A stretch of 64,000 nt of DNA from an uncultured Ruminococcus sp. GTDB lineage: Bacteria > Bacillota > Clostridia > Oscillospirales > Ruminococcaceae. The notes under the pieces were generated by a model. That model saw nothing but the letters and a program-made list of their open reading frames with translations, ran no database searches and had not been told where the DNA came from. Made by a program: the position numbers and the translations under genes. Below are positions 7,863-16,737 of the stretch, piece by piece (position 1 is the stretch's first letter; each line of letters opens with the position of its first letter). Location of the stretch: positions 191,354 to 255,353 of the forward strand of contig UPZA01000003.1 of the NCBI GenBank assembly GCA_900538575.1, given 5' to 3'.

Positions 7863-10800
7863 ATGGCAAGAAAAATGAAAACCATGGACGGTAACAACGC
7901 TGCCGCTTGGGTATCATACCCATTTACAGAAGTTGCGGCTATTTACCCTATCACACCGTCTTCACCAATGGCCGAAGTTACAGACCAGTGGTCCGCAAAA
8001 GATAAGAAAAATTTATTCGGACAGCCTGTTCAGGTAGTTGAAATGCAGTCTGAGGCAGGTGCGGCAGGCGCTGTTCACGGCTCTCTGGCGGCAGGTGCTC
8101 TTACAACAACATATACCGCTTCCCAGGGTCTTCTCCTGATGATCCCTAACATGTATAAGATTGCCGGCGAGCTGCTTCCTTCAGTAATTCACGTTTCCGC
8201 GCGCTGCGTTTCTACTCACGCGCTGAATATTTTCGGAGATCATTCAGATATTTATGCATGCCGTCAGACAGGCTATGCAATGCTTTGCTCTTCAAATCCT
8301 CAGGAAATCATGGATTTAGGAGCTGTGGCTCATCTTTCCACAATCAAGGGAAGAGTTCCGTTTATTCATTTCTTCGACGGTTTCAGAACATCTCATGAAA
8401 TCCAGAAGATCCAAACATGGGACGACGCAGACCTAAAGGAAATGCTCGATATGGATGCGGTTCAGAGATTCCGCGACGAGGCGCTCAATCCGGAGCACCC
8501 TGTTTTAAGAGGCACTGCACAGAATCCTGATATATTCTTCCAGGCAAGAGAGGCGTGCAATCCATATTATGACGCTATGCCTGCAATTGTTGAAGAATAC
8601 ATGGGCAAGGTAAACGCAAAGCTCGGTACAGATTACAAGCTCTTTAACTATTACGGCGCGGCCGACGCAGAACATATAATCGTCGCTATGGGTTCTGTAA
8701 ACGATACAATCGAAGAAACGATAGATTACCTCAACGCGAACGGCGGCAAGTACGGTCTTGTCAAGGTAAGACTTTACAGACCTTTCGTTGCCGACAAGCT
8801 TGTTGAAGCTATTCCTGACAGCGTCAAGAGAATTTCTGTACTCGACAGAACAAAGGAACCCGGCTCTCTGGGCGAACCTCTTTATCTCGACGTGGTTGCC
8901 GCTCTCAAGGGAACAAAATTCAACGATATTCCGGTATTCACAGGAAGATACGGACTTGGTTCAAAGGATACCACTCCGGAACAGATCATCGCCGTTTACC
9001 AGAACACGGAAAAGCCAAGATTTACTATCGGCATAAAGGACGACGTTACAAATCTCTCGCTTGATTCAGTTGAATGTCCAGACACCGCTCCTGCCGGTAC
9101 AACCTCATGTAAATTCTGGGGTCTCGGCTCCGACGGTACGGTCGGCGCAAACAAAAACTCGATCAAAATCATAGGAGACCATACTGAATTATATGCTCAG
9201 GCTTACTTCTCTTATGACTCAAAAAAATCGGGTGGCGTAACGGTTTCACATCTGCGTTTCGGAAAAACTCCTATCAAATCAACTTACCTTATTAATAAAG
9301 CTGATTTTGTCGCATGTCATAATCAGAGCTATATTGATAAATACGATATGGTTTCCGACATTAAGCCGGGAGGAACCTTCCTTCTCAACACTATCTGGGA
9401 TATGGACGGTCTTGAAAAGCACCTTCCCGGTCAGGTAAAGAGATACCTTGCGCAAAATAATATCAATTTCTATACAATCAACGGCGTTAAGCTGGGCGAA
9501 GAAACCGGAATGGGAACAAGGATAAATACTATTCTTCAGTCTGCATTCTTCAAGCTCGCCGACATTATTCCTTTCGAGGACGCCGTAAAATACATGAAGG
9601 CAGCCGCTGAAGCTTCTTATAGCAAGAAGGGACAGGATATCGTTGAAAAGAACTGGAACGCTATCGACGCGGGTCATCAGAATATCGTAAAGATCGATAT
9701 TCCTGCGTCATGGTCCGACGCGTCCGATACTCAGATGGGAATGGCTCGCGTAACAAGCAGCAATAAGGCTTTGGCTGATTACGTAAACAATATTCAGATC
9801 CCCTGCAACGCTCAGAAGGGCGATACGCTCCCCGTTTCCACTTTCAAGGACGCCGCCGACGGTACCTTCCCTCAGGGCTCTTCCGCATTTGAAAAGAGAG
9901 GTATCGCAGTTAAGGTTCCGAGATGGATTCCTGAAAACTGTATCCAGTGTAACCAGTGTTCATATGTTTGTCCTCATGCTGTAATCAGACCTGCCGCTCT
10001 TTCTGCCGATGAAGCCGCAAACGCTCCGGACGGAATGAAGATGGTTGATTTCAAGCCCGCTATGGACGGTATGAAATTCGCTATGACAGTATCTGTACTT
10101 GACTGTACCGGCTGCGGATCATGCGCAAACGTATGCCCTGCAAAGAACAAGGCTATCGTTATGGAACCGCTGGAATCACAGCTCGGCGAGCAGGAAAAAT
10201 TCACCTACGGCGCTTCTCTTGACGAAAAGCCGGAGGTTGCGGCCAAGTTTAAGGCTACGACTGTTAAAGGCTCGCAGTTCAAGCAGCCTATGCTTGAATT
10301 CTCAGGCGCCTGCGCAGGCTGCGGTGAAACTCCTTACGCAAAGCTCATTACACAGCTCTTCGGCGACAGAATGTATATCGCCAACGCTACAGGCTGTTCT
10401 TCAATCTGGGGCGGTTCCGCTCCTTCAACTCCTTATACCTTCAATAAAGAAGGAAAGGGTCCGGCTTGGTCTAACTCCCTGTTTGAGGACAACGCTGAGT
10501 TCGGTTACGGTATGTTCTTAGGTCAGAAAACTCTCAGAAACAGAGTTATCGCTAAGGTTAAGGACTTAAATGAAACTACTGACAATGCAGACGTAAAGGC
10601 TGCCATTGCAGAATATTTAGACACGGTAGACGACGGAAATGCAAATACTCCCGCAACAGAGAAGCTTGTAGCCGCTCTCGAGGCATGCGGATGCGAAGCC
10701 GCTAAGGATATTCTCGCCTCCAAGGATTATCTGAGAAAGAAATCTCAGTGGATCTTCGGCGGAGACGGCTGGGCTTACGACATTGGCTTCGGCGGACTTG

Positions 10801-11402
10801 ACCATGTTATCGCTTCCGGTCAGGACGTTAATATTTTCGTATTTGATACAGAGGTTTATTCCAATACGGGCGGACAATCTTCAAAGTCGACTCCTACAGG
10901 CGCTATCGCTCAGTTTGCCGCTGCCGGCAAGGAAGTAAAGAAAAAGGATCTGGCAGGCATAGCAATGAGCTACGGCTATGTTTATGTCGCACATATAGCT
11001 ATGGGCGCTGATTATAACCAGTGTATTAAAGCTATCGCAGAGGCTGAGGCTTATAACGGTCCTTCAATCATTATCGGATATGCTCCGTGTATAAACCACG
11101 GTATCAAAACCGGTATGGGTACTGCTATGGCAGAGGAGAAAAAGGCGGTACAGGCAGGTTACTGGCACCTTTACAGATACAATCCTACCTTGAAGAAGGA
11201 GGGTAAGAATCCTTTCATAATGGATTCCAAGGCGCCTAATACAGACGAATATAAGAACTTCCTCATGGGAGAGGTTCGTTACAATGCTCTTGCACGTCAG
11301 AATCCTGAAAGAGCAGAAAGACTCTTTGATAACGCGCTCGCTAACGCTAAGGACAGATATGATTATCTAACAAGACTTTCTAAGCTCTACGGCGAAGACT
11401 AA
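7863..11402 (+). CDS. nifJ: Pyruvate:ferredoxin (flavodoxin) oxidoreductase
   Basis: The 1179-residue single-chain enzyme oxidises pyruvate with CoA to acetyl-CoA and CO2 and reduces ferredoxin, the central fermentative step in anaerobic clostridia. Domain order is the standard one: an N-terminal pyrimidine-binding region (AAWVSYPFTEVAAIYPITPS), a transketolase-type core, a 2[4Fe-4S] insert near residue 700 (CIQCNQCSYVCPHA and CTGCGSCANVCPAKNK), and a C-terminal thiamine-diphosphate domain (GACAGCGETPYAKL, GGDGWAYDIGFGG). The frame extends upstream to 7827, but the ATG at 7863 is chosen because TTAGGAGG lies ten bases before it and homologues begin with MARKMKTMDG. It is a single-gene unit with terminators behind it. 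The small ferredoxin at 45097-45267 is a plausible acceptor. Confidence 0.97.
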   Translation: MARKMKTMDGNNAAAWVSYPFTEVAAIYPITPSSPMAEVTDQWSAKDKKNLFGQPVQVVEMQSEAGAAGAVHGSLAAGALTTTYTASQGLLLMIPNMYKIAGELLPSVIHVSARCVSTHALNIFGDHSDIYACRQTGYAMLCSSNPQEIMDLGAVAHLSTIKGRVPFIHFFDGFRTSHEIQKIQTWDDADLKEMLDMDAVQRFRDEALNPEHPVLRGTAQNPDIFFQAREACNPYYDAMPAIVEEYMGKVNAKLGTDYKLFNYYGAADAEHIIVAMGSVNDTIEETIDYLNANGGKYGLVKVRLYRPFVADKLVEAIPDSVKRISVLDRTKEPGSLGEPLYLDVVAALKGTKFNDIPVFTGRYGLGSKDTTPEQIIAVYQNTEKPRFTIGIKDDVTNLSLDSVECPDTAPAGTTSCKFWGLGSDGTVGANKNSIKIIGDHTELYAQAYFSYDSKKSGGVTVSHLRFGKTPIKSTYLINKADFVACHNQSYIDKYDMVSDIKPGGTFLLNTIWDMDGLEKHLPGQVKRYLAQNNINFYTINGVKLGEETGMGTRINTILQSAFFKLADIIPFEDAVKYMKAAAEASYSKKGQDIVEKNWNAIDAGHQNIVKIDIPASWSDASDTQMGMARVTSSNKALADYVNNIQIPCNAQKGDTLPVSTFKDAADGTFPQGSSAFEKRGIAVKVPRWIPENCIQCNQCSYVCPHAVIRPAALSADEAANAPDGMKMVDFKPAMDGMKFAMTVSVLDCTGCGSCANVCPAKNKAIVMEPLESQLGEQEKFTYGASLDEKPEVAAKFKATTVKGSQFKQPMLEFSGACAGCGETPYAKLITQLFGDRMYIANATGCSSIWGGSAPSTPYTFNKEGKGPAWSNSLFEDNAEFGYGMFLGQKTLRNRVIAKVKDLNETTDNADVKAAIAEYLDTVDDGNANTPATEKLVAALEACGCEAAKDILASKDYLRKKSQWIFGGDGWAYDIGFGGLDHVIASGQDVNIFVFDTEVYSNTGGQSSKSTPTGAIAQFAAAGKEVKKKDLAGIAMSYGYVYVAHIAMGADYNQCIKAIAEAEAYNGPSIIIGYAPCINHGIKTGMGTAMAEEKKAVQAGYWHLYRYNPTLKKEGKNPFIMDSKAPNTDEYKNFLMGEVRYNALARQNPERAERLFDNALANAKDRYDYLTRLSKLYGED

Positions 11403-11471
11403 TCCTAATCAATAATTGATGCGAAAGGAAGAACCGCAGCACAATGCGGGAGGTCCAGACCATAAATATTC

Positions 11472-11502
11472 AGCGGACTCATACAAGAGTCCGCTGTTTT
11501 AT
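11472..11502 (+). terminator. Terminator of nifJ
   Basis: AGCGGACTC, ATACAA, GAGTCCGCT followed by GTTTTATT. Confidence 0.8.
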
Positions 11503-11505
11503 TAT

Positions 11506-11545
11506 AAAAAACGCCCCGTATCTGATATCGGATACGGGGCGTCTA
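11506..11545. terminator. Convergent terminator between nifJ and the carboxypeptidase gene
   Basis: A 12-bp perfect stem (ACGCCCCGTATC / GATACGGGGCGT) lies between two convergent genes. The A-run before it (11506-11510) gives a U tract to the minus-strand transcript. Confidence 0.8.
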
Positions 11546-11579
11546 TTATATATCATTGACTTTTTTCAGTTTAAAATCA

Positions 11580-12584
11580 TCAGCCGCTTATGTTTCCATA
11601 AAGCTTTAACGCGTCGTATATATGAAAAGGCTCGGTATAATGACTTCCCTGCGCTCCGGCAGTAATCAAAACATAAATTTCACCGTCTATTTCCGCAATT
11701 GAAGCAAGGCACAGTCCGGCTTCGTCAGTATAACCGGTTTTTCCGCCCAGTATCCTGCCTCCCTCAACATAGGAGGAATCCATTTCCGAAAACATTGTAC
11801 TGGAAAGCGTTATGCCGTCAGGATGCTCGTCAGTTTCCGTATAATAGCTTTGAGAGGTAAATATTTCGTAAAACGTATCGTTTTCAAGCGCATAGCGCAG
11901 CAGCAGCGATATATCTGAAGCGGTTGAATAATGCTCGTAATTCTGAAATCCGCAGACATTTGTAAAGCTTGTATCGCTCATGCCCAGTTCCTTGGCCTTA
12001 CTATTCATCAGCTCAACAAATTCCCATTCGCTGCCGCTTATATAGCTTGCAAGCGTAAGACAGCATTCCGCCCCCGAGCTTAAAACGGCTCCGTAAAGCA
12101 TGTCCCTGTAAGTTACGCATTCATAGGCGACAAATCCGGCAGTAGAACCGTTTTCATAGGCGATCTGATCATATATGTCGCCGGGTATCATAATCTGCTC
12201 GTCAAGATCGCTTATATGCTCTATGGCAACTATCGCAGTCATTATCTTTGTAAGCGAGGCCGGATAAATACGGCTATATTGATTCTTGGAATATAACTCA
12301 TTACCGTCTATATCCGTTAAGAGCGCCGTTTCGCTTTCAATTTCTATAAAATCGAAGCTGATCTCCCTTTCCTCGGTCGTTTCAGGCTCAGTCGGCGGAG
12401 CGTCGGTTGGCTCTGATTCAGCTGCGATTTGTGAAGGCTGAGTATTATTTTCTGATACGTCCACAGAAGCCGTATCGCTTCTCTTCTGCAGCAGGCTTAC
12501 ACCTCCGAGTATAATGAGAAGCAGCATCAATATGATAAAAAGCCAGAGCGCAACTCCTCCGGCAGAGCTTGATTCCTTTTTCAT
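11580..12584 (-). CDS. Serine-type D-Ala-D-Ala carboxypeptidase (peptidase S11), membrane-anchored
   Basis: The 334-residue protein begins with a transmembrane anchor (about 13-33) and a Thr/Glu-rich linker. A penicillin-binding S11 domain follows. The catalytic motif SLTK has Ser110 and Lys113, and KTG is at Lys282. Such enzymes trim the terminal D-alanine from peptidoglycan stem peptides. The usual SGN motif reads SGAE here, so the motif asparagine is replaced; some Firmicutes relatives share this variant, which may alter activity. Unlike dacA/dacF products it lacks a clear C-terminal amphipathic anchor. Transcription starts from a good promoter at 12619-12647, just after trpS. Confidence 0.9.
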   Translation of the reverse strand: MKKESSSAGGVALWLFIILMLLLIILGGVSLLQKRSDTASVDVSENNTQPSQIAAESEPTDAPPTEPETTEEREISFDFIEIESETALLTDIDGNELYSKNQYSRIYPASLTKIMTAIVAIEHISDLDEQIMIPGDIYDQIAYENGSTAGFVAYECVTYRDMLYGAVLSSGAECCLTLASYISGSEWEFVELMNSKAKELGMSDTSFTNVCGFQNYEHYSTASDISLLLRYALENDTFYEIFTSQSYYTETDEHPDGITLSSTMFSEMDSSYVEGGRILGGKTGYTDEAGLCLASIAEIDGEIYVLITAGAQGSHYTEPFHIYDALKLYGNISG

Positions 12585-12618
12585 TAACGTTCCTCATCAT
12601 ATAAAATCTCTTAGATTA

Positions 12619-12647
12619 TTTTAACATAAACGCCGCGTATACGTCAA
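12619..12647 (-). promoter_or_regulatory. Promoter of the S11 carboxypeptidase gene
   Basis: Minus strand TTGACG (12642-12647), 17 bp, TTAAAA (12619-12624). Confidence 0.55.
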
Positions 12648-12653
12648 GCAGAA

Positions 12654-12676
12654 CGGGGCAGAAATAATCCGCCCCG
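12654..12676 (-). terminator. Weak terminator-like hairpin after trpS
   Basis: CGGGGC and GCCCCG arms around a ten-base loop lie just past the trpS stop. The following sequence, TTCTGCTTG, is a poor U tract, so readthrough into the S11 gene is possible. Confidence 0.5.
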
Positions 12677-12681
12677 CATAA

Positions 12682-13767
12682 TCATGCTTTATATTTTTCA
12701 GTCTGAGCCGTTATTAATTCTGTATCGTCAAAATAATTAATCTTCATAGCGGCCTTTACCTCTGAAAGCGTGGACTCCGCCTTAGCCTTTGCCGCGGCAG
12801 TTCCCTTTTTCAAAACCTCGTAGACATAGGGTATGTTCTGTTCAAGCTCTTTTCTTTTCGCTCTTATAGGCTCCAGCTCCTCCTGGAGCACGCTGTTTAA
12901 AAATTTCTTTACCTTAACATCTCCGAGTCCTCCGCGCTTATAATGCTCCTTAAGCTCATCAAGACCGGCATAATCAGGCAGATAGCGTTCGAAATGATCC
13001 TTTCGACAAAAAGCGTCAAGATATGTAAACACGGTGTTTCCTTCAATTTTTCCCGGATCGCTTACCTTAATATGATCAGGATCCGTATACATGCTCATGA
13101 CCTTTTTTCCGACGTCCTCGGCGGAATCGCTCAGATAAATGCAGTTTCCCAGAGACTTGCTCATCTTAGCCTTGCCGTCAATACCCGGCAGGCGCATACA
13201 CGCCTGATTTTCCGGCAGTAGAATTTCAGGCTCGGTTAATGTTTCTCCATAGACCGAATTGAATTTATGCACAATTTCCTTGGTCTGCTCGACCATCGGC
13301 ATCTGATCCTCGCCCGCCGGCACTGTAGTCGCCTTAAAAGCGGTTATGTCCGACGCCTGACTGATCGGGTATGTAAAAAATCCCACCGGTATGCTCGTTT
13401 CAAAATTACGCATTTTAATTTCCGTCTTAACAGTAGGATTTCTCTGCAATCTTGACACTGTGACCAGATTCATGTAATAACAGGTCAGTTCGCAAAGCTC
13501 TGGTATCTGCGATTGTATAAACATATTGGTCTTATCCGGATCCAGTCCGCAAGACATATAATCAAGCGCAACTTCAATTATGTTCTGCCTAACCTTTTCA
13601 GGATTATCGGCATTATCAGTCAGCGCCTGTGCGTCGGCGATCATTATATATATTTCATCGTATTCGCCTGAATTCTGCAGCTCAACGCGTCTTTTCAGCG
13701 AGCCTACATAATGCCCCACATGCAGTCTGCCTGTGGGACGGTCTCCAGTTAAAATAATTTTTCCCAT
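12682..13767 (-). CDS. trpS: Tryptophanyl-tRNA synthetase
   Basis: The 361-residue class I synthetase charges tRNA-Trp. The HIGH-type motif is GRLHVGHYVGS near the N-terminus and the KMSKS loop is AKMSKSLGN. TDPDHIKVSDPGK in the middle is typical of the longer bacterial TrpRS type. The start is the ATG at 13767, with GGAG nine bases upstream. The frame could be extended to a TTG at 13776, but that codon lies against the ribosome binding site. The 5' region is short, and no T-box or Trp leader is visible. Confidence 0.96.
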   Translation of the reverse strand: MGKIILTGDRPTGRLHVGHYVGSLKRRVELQNSGEYDEIYIMIADAQALTDNADNPEKVRQNIIEVALDYMSCGLDPDKTNMFIQSQIPELCELTCYYMNLVTVSRLQRNPTVKTEIKMRNFETSIPVGFFTYPISQASDITAFKATTVPAGEDQMPMVEQTKEIVHKFNSVYGETLTEPEILLPENQACMRLPGIDGKAKMSKSLGNCIYLSDSAEDVGKKVMSMYTDPDHIKVSDPGKIEGNTVFTYLDAFCRKDHFERYLPDYAGLDELKEHYKRGGLGDVKVKKFLNSVLQEELEPIRAKRKELEQNIPYVYEVLKKGTAAAKAKAESTLSEVKAAMKINYFDDTELITAQTEKYKA

Positions 13768-13819
13768 ATAAAGCAACTCCGTTTTATCCGAACCATAATA
13801 TGATTCACTTATTCATTTT

Positions 13820-13848
13820 ATTATACTAAAATTTCACATAAAAGTCAA
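13820..13848 (-). promoter_or_regulatory. Promoter of trpS
   Basis: Minus strand TTGACT (13843-13848), 17 bp, TATAAT (13820-13825). Confidence 0.75.
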
Positions 13849-13875
13849 TAAAAATAAGCCCGAACCAGCATATGC

Positions 13876-13903
13876 TTGACATTTCCGCCAGACATGCTAT
13901 TAT
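13876..13903 (+). promoter_or_regulatory. Promoter of the ClC gene
   Basis: TTGACA (13876-13881), 16 bp, TATTAT (13898-13903), divergent from the trpS promoter. Confidence 0.65.
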
Positions 13904-13933
13904 TATAACAGACGATTAATTGGGGTGTTAATA

Positions 13934-15208
13934 TTGAATAAGTTTTTAAAAAAAGTTTTAATGCGGATTAGGGACGGTATTCCTAAAATGTCTGAAAGCT
14001 TTATAAAATGGGGTTTTCTTTCTCTGATAACAGGCGCAGCCGTCGGTTTAATCTCCTCGCTGTTTCATCTGTCGCTTAAGGAAGCGGCTTATTTAAGGGA
14101 ACGGTATCCGCTTATAATACTTCTCCTGCCCACAGCCGGAATCATCATCGTCTTAATATATAAATTTTTAAAACTTACAAACGATAAAGGAACGAATCTG
14201 GTTCTAATAGCCGTAAGAGACGGAAAAAAGATGACGTGGCGCAATACGCTTAGCATTTTTTCCGGCTCTGTTCTGACTCATGTCTGCGGCGGCTCTGCCG
14301 GAAGAGAGGGAGCCGCCCTTCAGATCGGCGGAAGCATAGGCTCTCAGATAGGACTATGGCTTAGGCTTGATTCAAAGGATTGCCGGCTGCTTACAATGTG
14401 CGGTATGAGCGCAGGATTCTCTGCTCTTTTCGGCGCTCCGGCAGCAGCAGCCTTTTTTTCTATGGAGGTTATAAGCGTAGGAATAATGCATTATTCCGCA
14501 ATAGTTCCGTGCGTTATTTCCGCCTTGATTGGGCTTGCCGTATCCTCTCGCTTCGGAGCGGCTCCCGACAAGCAGATCATAAGACTTGAGTCGGCTGATG
14601 TTTCCGTATATTTACGGGTTCTGCTGATAGCGGTATGCTGTGCGGTTTTAAGCATAGTATTTTGTTTTGTTCTGAAAAATTCCGCCCGTCTTTATCGGAT
14701 ATTCATAAGAAACGCATATATAAGAATAGCTGCCGGAGGGTCGGCGGTTGCGGCTCTAACCTTTTTATGCGGAACATATGACTATAACGGCGCCGGAGGC
14801 GAGGTTATAAACCGTGCCTTTGTCGAATCAGCGTCGTGGGAGCAGTTTGCGCTGAAGCTTCTGTTTACCGCCCTGACGCTCGGCGCCGGCTTCAAAGGCG
14901 GAGAAATTATGCCGGTATTTTTTGTAGGGGCGACATTCGGAAGCGCGCTTGCGCCCTTATTGGGACTTGACTGCTCCTTAGGCGCCGCAATAGGAATGTC
15001 ATGTCTTTTCTGCGGAGTGACAAACTGTCCTGTAACAGCGGTGCTCCTTTGTACAGAGCTTTTCGGCGCGGAATATCTTCCGCTGTATCTTCTTGCCTGC
15101 TCATGCGCCTATATGCTTTCAGGCTACGCCGGACTTTACAGCGAACAGAAAATACTTTATTCAAAGCTGGAACCGAAATATATAGACAAAAAAATAGGAA
15201 AAGCCTGA
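13934..15208 (+). CDS. ClC-family chloride (or fluoride) channel/antiporter
   Basis: The 424-residue polytopic protein carries the ClC gating motif in GGSAGREGAALQIGG, where the Glu is the external gate, and the later GGEIMPVF segment equivalent to GxFxP. The first selectivity motif GSGIP is not recognisable; GTNLV stands in the corresponding region. ClC proteins exchange Cl- or F- for protons. The GGSAGREG context is reminiscent of the bacterial CLC-F group, so fluoride export is an alternative, but no fluoride riboswitch is seen upstream. The start is taken as TTG at 13934 with GGGGTG six bases before it; GTG at 13925 overlaps that site. It is transcribed alone and divergently from trpS. 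Confidence 0.85.
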   Translation: MNKFLKKVLMRIRDGIPKMSESFIKWGFLSLITGAAVGLISSLFHLSLKEAAYLRERYPLIILLLPTAGIIIVLIYKFLKLTNDKGTNLVLIAVRDGKKMTWRNTLSIFSGSVLTHVCGGSAGREGAALQIGGSIGSQIGLWLRLDSKDCRLLTMCGMSAGFSALFGAPAAAAFFSMEVISVGIMHYSAIVPCVISALIGLAVSSRFGAAPDKQIIRLESADVSVYLRVLLIAVCCAVLSIVFCFVLKNSARLYRIFIRNAYIRIAAGGSAVAALTFLCGTYDYNGAGGEVINRAFVESASWEQFALKLLFTALTLGAGFKGGEIMPVFFVGATFGSALAPLLGLDCSLGAAIGMSCLFCGVTNCPVTAVLLCTELFGAEYLPLYLLACSCAYMLSGYAGLYSEQKILYSKLEPKYIDKKIGKA

Positions 15209-15257
15209 GATTACCTTAAAAAATTATTATATTTCATGAAATCAACATATATTTTTC

Positions 15258-15286
15258 TTGACACGAACTGTTGTATAGGCTATAAT
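15258..15286 (+). promoter_or_regulatory. Consensus SigA promoter of the PspA operon
   Basis: TTGACA (15258-15263), exactly 17 bp, TATAAT (15281-15286): a perfect match to the housekeeping consensus. Confidence 0.88.
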
Positions 15287-15314
15287 TAAATTATATTATA
15301 CGGGGGAAAACAGA

Positions 15315-15779
15315 ATGGACAGAAAGCTAAAGCGGCTTGAAGAACAGCAGCGAAAGCTGACGGAGGAAATAGAAAGAAATAATCGCATAATCGATCCTGA
15401 CGGCAAAAGAAATGATAAAAGCGGTCTTATAAGCTTTCTTACGGGTCTTATATTGCTGGGCGGAGGACTTTTCTGGGTATTTCAGTCAATCAAAGTAACT
15501 TCAGTGTGGGGCTCGTTTTATCGTCTGGGATCATGGGCTATGCCTAACGGAGTTATAATAATCCCCCTTTTAGCGGGAATCATTATGCTTTTTGTTATGA
15601 GAAAAAAGATTTTCGGCTGGGTTGTGACCGCCATAGGCGTTTTGATAATCCTGTTGACTGTTATGAACAGCGTCAGTCTGCATTTTGTTTCACAATCGCT
15701 TTTCAGCTATATACTGATGTTCGGATTTATAGCAGTAGGCGCGGCTCTGGTGTTAAAGGCATTATTTACAAAGCATTGA
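15315..15779 (+). CDS. Membrane protein with N-terminal coiled coil, PspA partner
   Basis: The 154-residue protein is not assigned to a named family. Residues 1-30 (LKRLEEQQRKLTEEIERNNR) form a charged amphipathic, coiled-coil-like helix. Three or four hydrophobic segments follow (about 37-58, 76-95, 99-118 and 130-150). The ATG has GGGGGA seven bases upstream. It is the first gene of a three-gene unit, 21 bp before the PspA homologue, and LiaI-type membrane anchors precede LiaH in the analogous Bacillus locus. A role as membrane receptor for the PspA protein is therefore inferred from context and the coiled coil, not from sequence homology. Confidence 0.75.
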   Translation: MDRKLKRLEEQQRKLTEEIERNNRIIDPDGKRNDKSGLISFLTGLILLGGGLFWVFQSIKVTSVWGSFYRLGSWAMPNGVIIIPLLAGIIMLFVMRKKIFGWVVTAIGVLIILLTVMNSVSLHFVSQSLFSYILMFGFIAVGAALVLKALFTKH

Positions 15780-15800
15780 TTATATAACGGAGGTATTTTA

Positions 15801-16466
15801 ATGGGTATATTTCAGAGGATCGGCGACGTCTTGAAATCAAATATCAACGATTTGATAGATAAAGCCGAAGATCCGGAAAAAATGGTAAAGCAAATCATAA
15901 TAGATATGCAGCAGGAGCTTAATAAGTCTACTCAGGCGCTTGGAAAAGCGGCGTCAAGCGAACGTATAGCGAAAAAACAATACGACGACGCGGCCAGATC
16001 AGCTTCAGAATGGGAAAACAGGGCTAAAACCGCTTTGGCTGCCGGCGACGAGGAACTTGCTAAAAAGGCTCTTGAAAACAAAATCAAGGCAGATAAAGAC
16101 GCCGCCGCATATAAGGAAATGTACGATACTATCTCTCAGCAGACTGAAACCATAAGGACTCAGGTAGAGGTGCTTAAATCAAAGCTTGAGGAGGCAAAAA
16201 GCCGTCAGGCAATGCTTATAGCCCGTTCTCAGATGGCTGAGACGCAGAAAAACCTGGCAAAATCCACAGGCGGATTCGATTCCTCGAGCGCGTCGGAAAA
16301 ATTCGACCGTATGGAAGAAAAGATTATTCAAAAGGAAGCCGAAGCTCAGGCTTTTGCAGAAATAGCCGGTCAGAATAACGACGCTCTTGACAGCTTTGAA
16401 AAGCTTGAAAAGGATTCAAAAATAAATTCCGAGCTTGAAAGACTTAAGGCGGAAATGGGAATGTAA
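15801..16466 (+). CDS. pspA: PspA/IM30 family envelope-stress protein
   Basis: The 221-residue, almost entirely helical protein starts with the PspA/IM30 amphipathic helix (MGIFQRIGDVLKSNINDLID). It then has KAEDPEKMVKQIIIDMQQEL and long heptad-rich helices to the C-terminus. Family members assemble into ESCRT-III-like scaffolds on stressed membranes and limit proton leakage. Length and N-terminus fit the family well. Its gene sits between two small membrane-protein genes, under one strong promoter, which suggests constitutive production with membrane partners rather than a PspF- or LiaR-type inducible system; no regulator gene is nearby. AACGGAGG supports the start. Confidence 0.93.
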   Translation: MGIFQRIGDVLKSNINDLIDKAEDPEKMVKQIIIDMQQELNKSTQALGKAASSERIAKKQYDDAARSASEWENRAKTALAAGDEELAKKALENKIKADKDAAAYKEMYDTISQQTETIRTQVEVLKSKLEEAKSRQAMLIARSQMAETQKNLAKSTGGFDSSSASEKFDRMEEKIIQKEAEAQAFAEIAGQNNDALDSFEKLEKDSKINSELERLKAEMGM

Positions 16467-16521
16467 GCCGACAACCGCGCTGAATAATCAGGCGCTCAGT
16501 CATACGGCGGAAAGGAACGAT

Positions 16522-16683
16522 ATGGAAATGGAAGAAAAGAAAAAAAGCAGTCTGGTAGTATTCATTTCAATTTTGGTAGCTCTTATCGGAGGAGTTATAT
16601 CCGTAGCCTATATTGTCTACAAGGCAATGAGCAATAAAAGCTACGAAGAAAAATGGAAAGATTACGACGAATGCGGAATATAA
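16522..16683 (+). CDS. 53-residue single-pass membrane protein in the PspA operon
   Basis: This small gene starts at an ATG preceded by AAAGGA with five bases between. The product has a Lys/Glu-rich head (MEMEEKKKSS), one transmembrane helix (about residues 10-33) and a charged Tyr/Lys tail ending DYDECGI. I do not recognise a family. It is the third gene of the PspA unit and is followed directly by a terminator, so it is co-transcribed. A PspB/PspC-like partner role is possible but rests only on position and size. An extended frame from 16435 overlaps pspA and is not supported. Confidence 0.7.
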   Translation: MEMEEKKKSSLVVFISILVALIGGVISVAYIVYKAMSNKSYEEKWKDYDECGI

Positions 16684-16687
16684 TATT

Positions 16688-16715
16688 AAAAGGCGTGAAA
16701 TTACACGCCTTTTTT
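16688..16715 (+). terminator. Terminator of the PspA operon
   Basis: AAAAGGCGTG, AAATTA, CACGCC followed by six T. Confidence 0.88.
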
Positions 16716-16737
16716 GCATATAAAAGGAGGAGCCTAA

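Noticed and set aside
13777..13933. T-box or Trp leader upstream of trpS, or a fluoride riboswitch upstream of the ClC gene
   Set aside because: The divergent region is only about 160 nt, is filled by two promoters and lacks the conserved elements of either.
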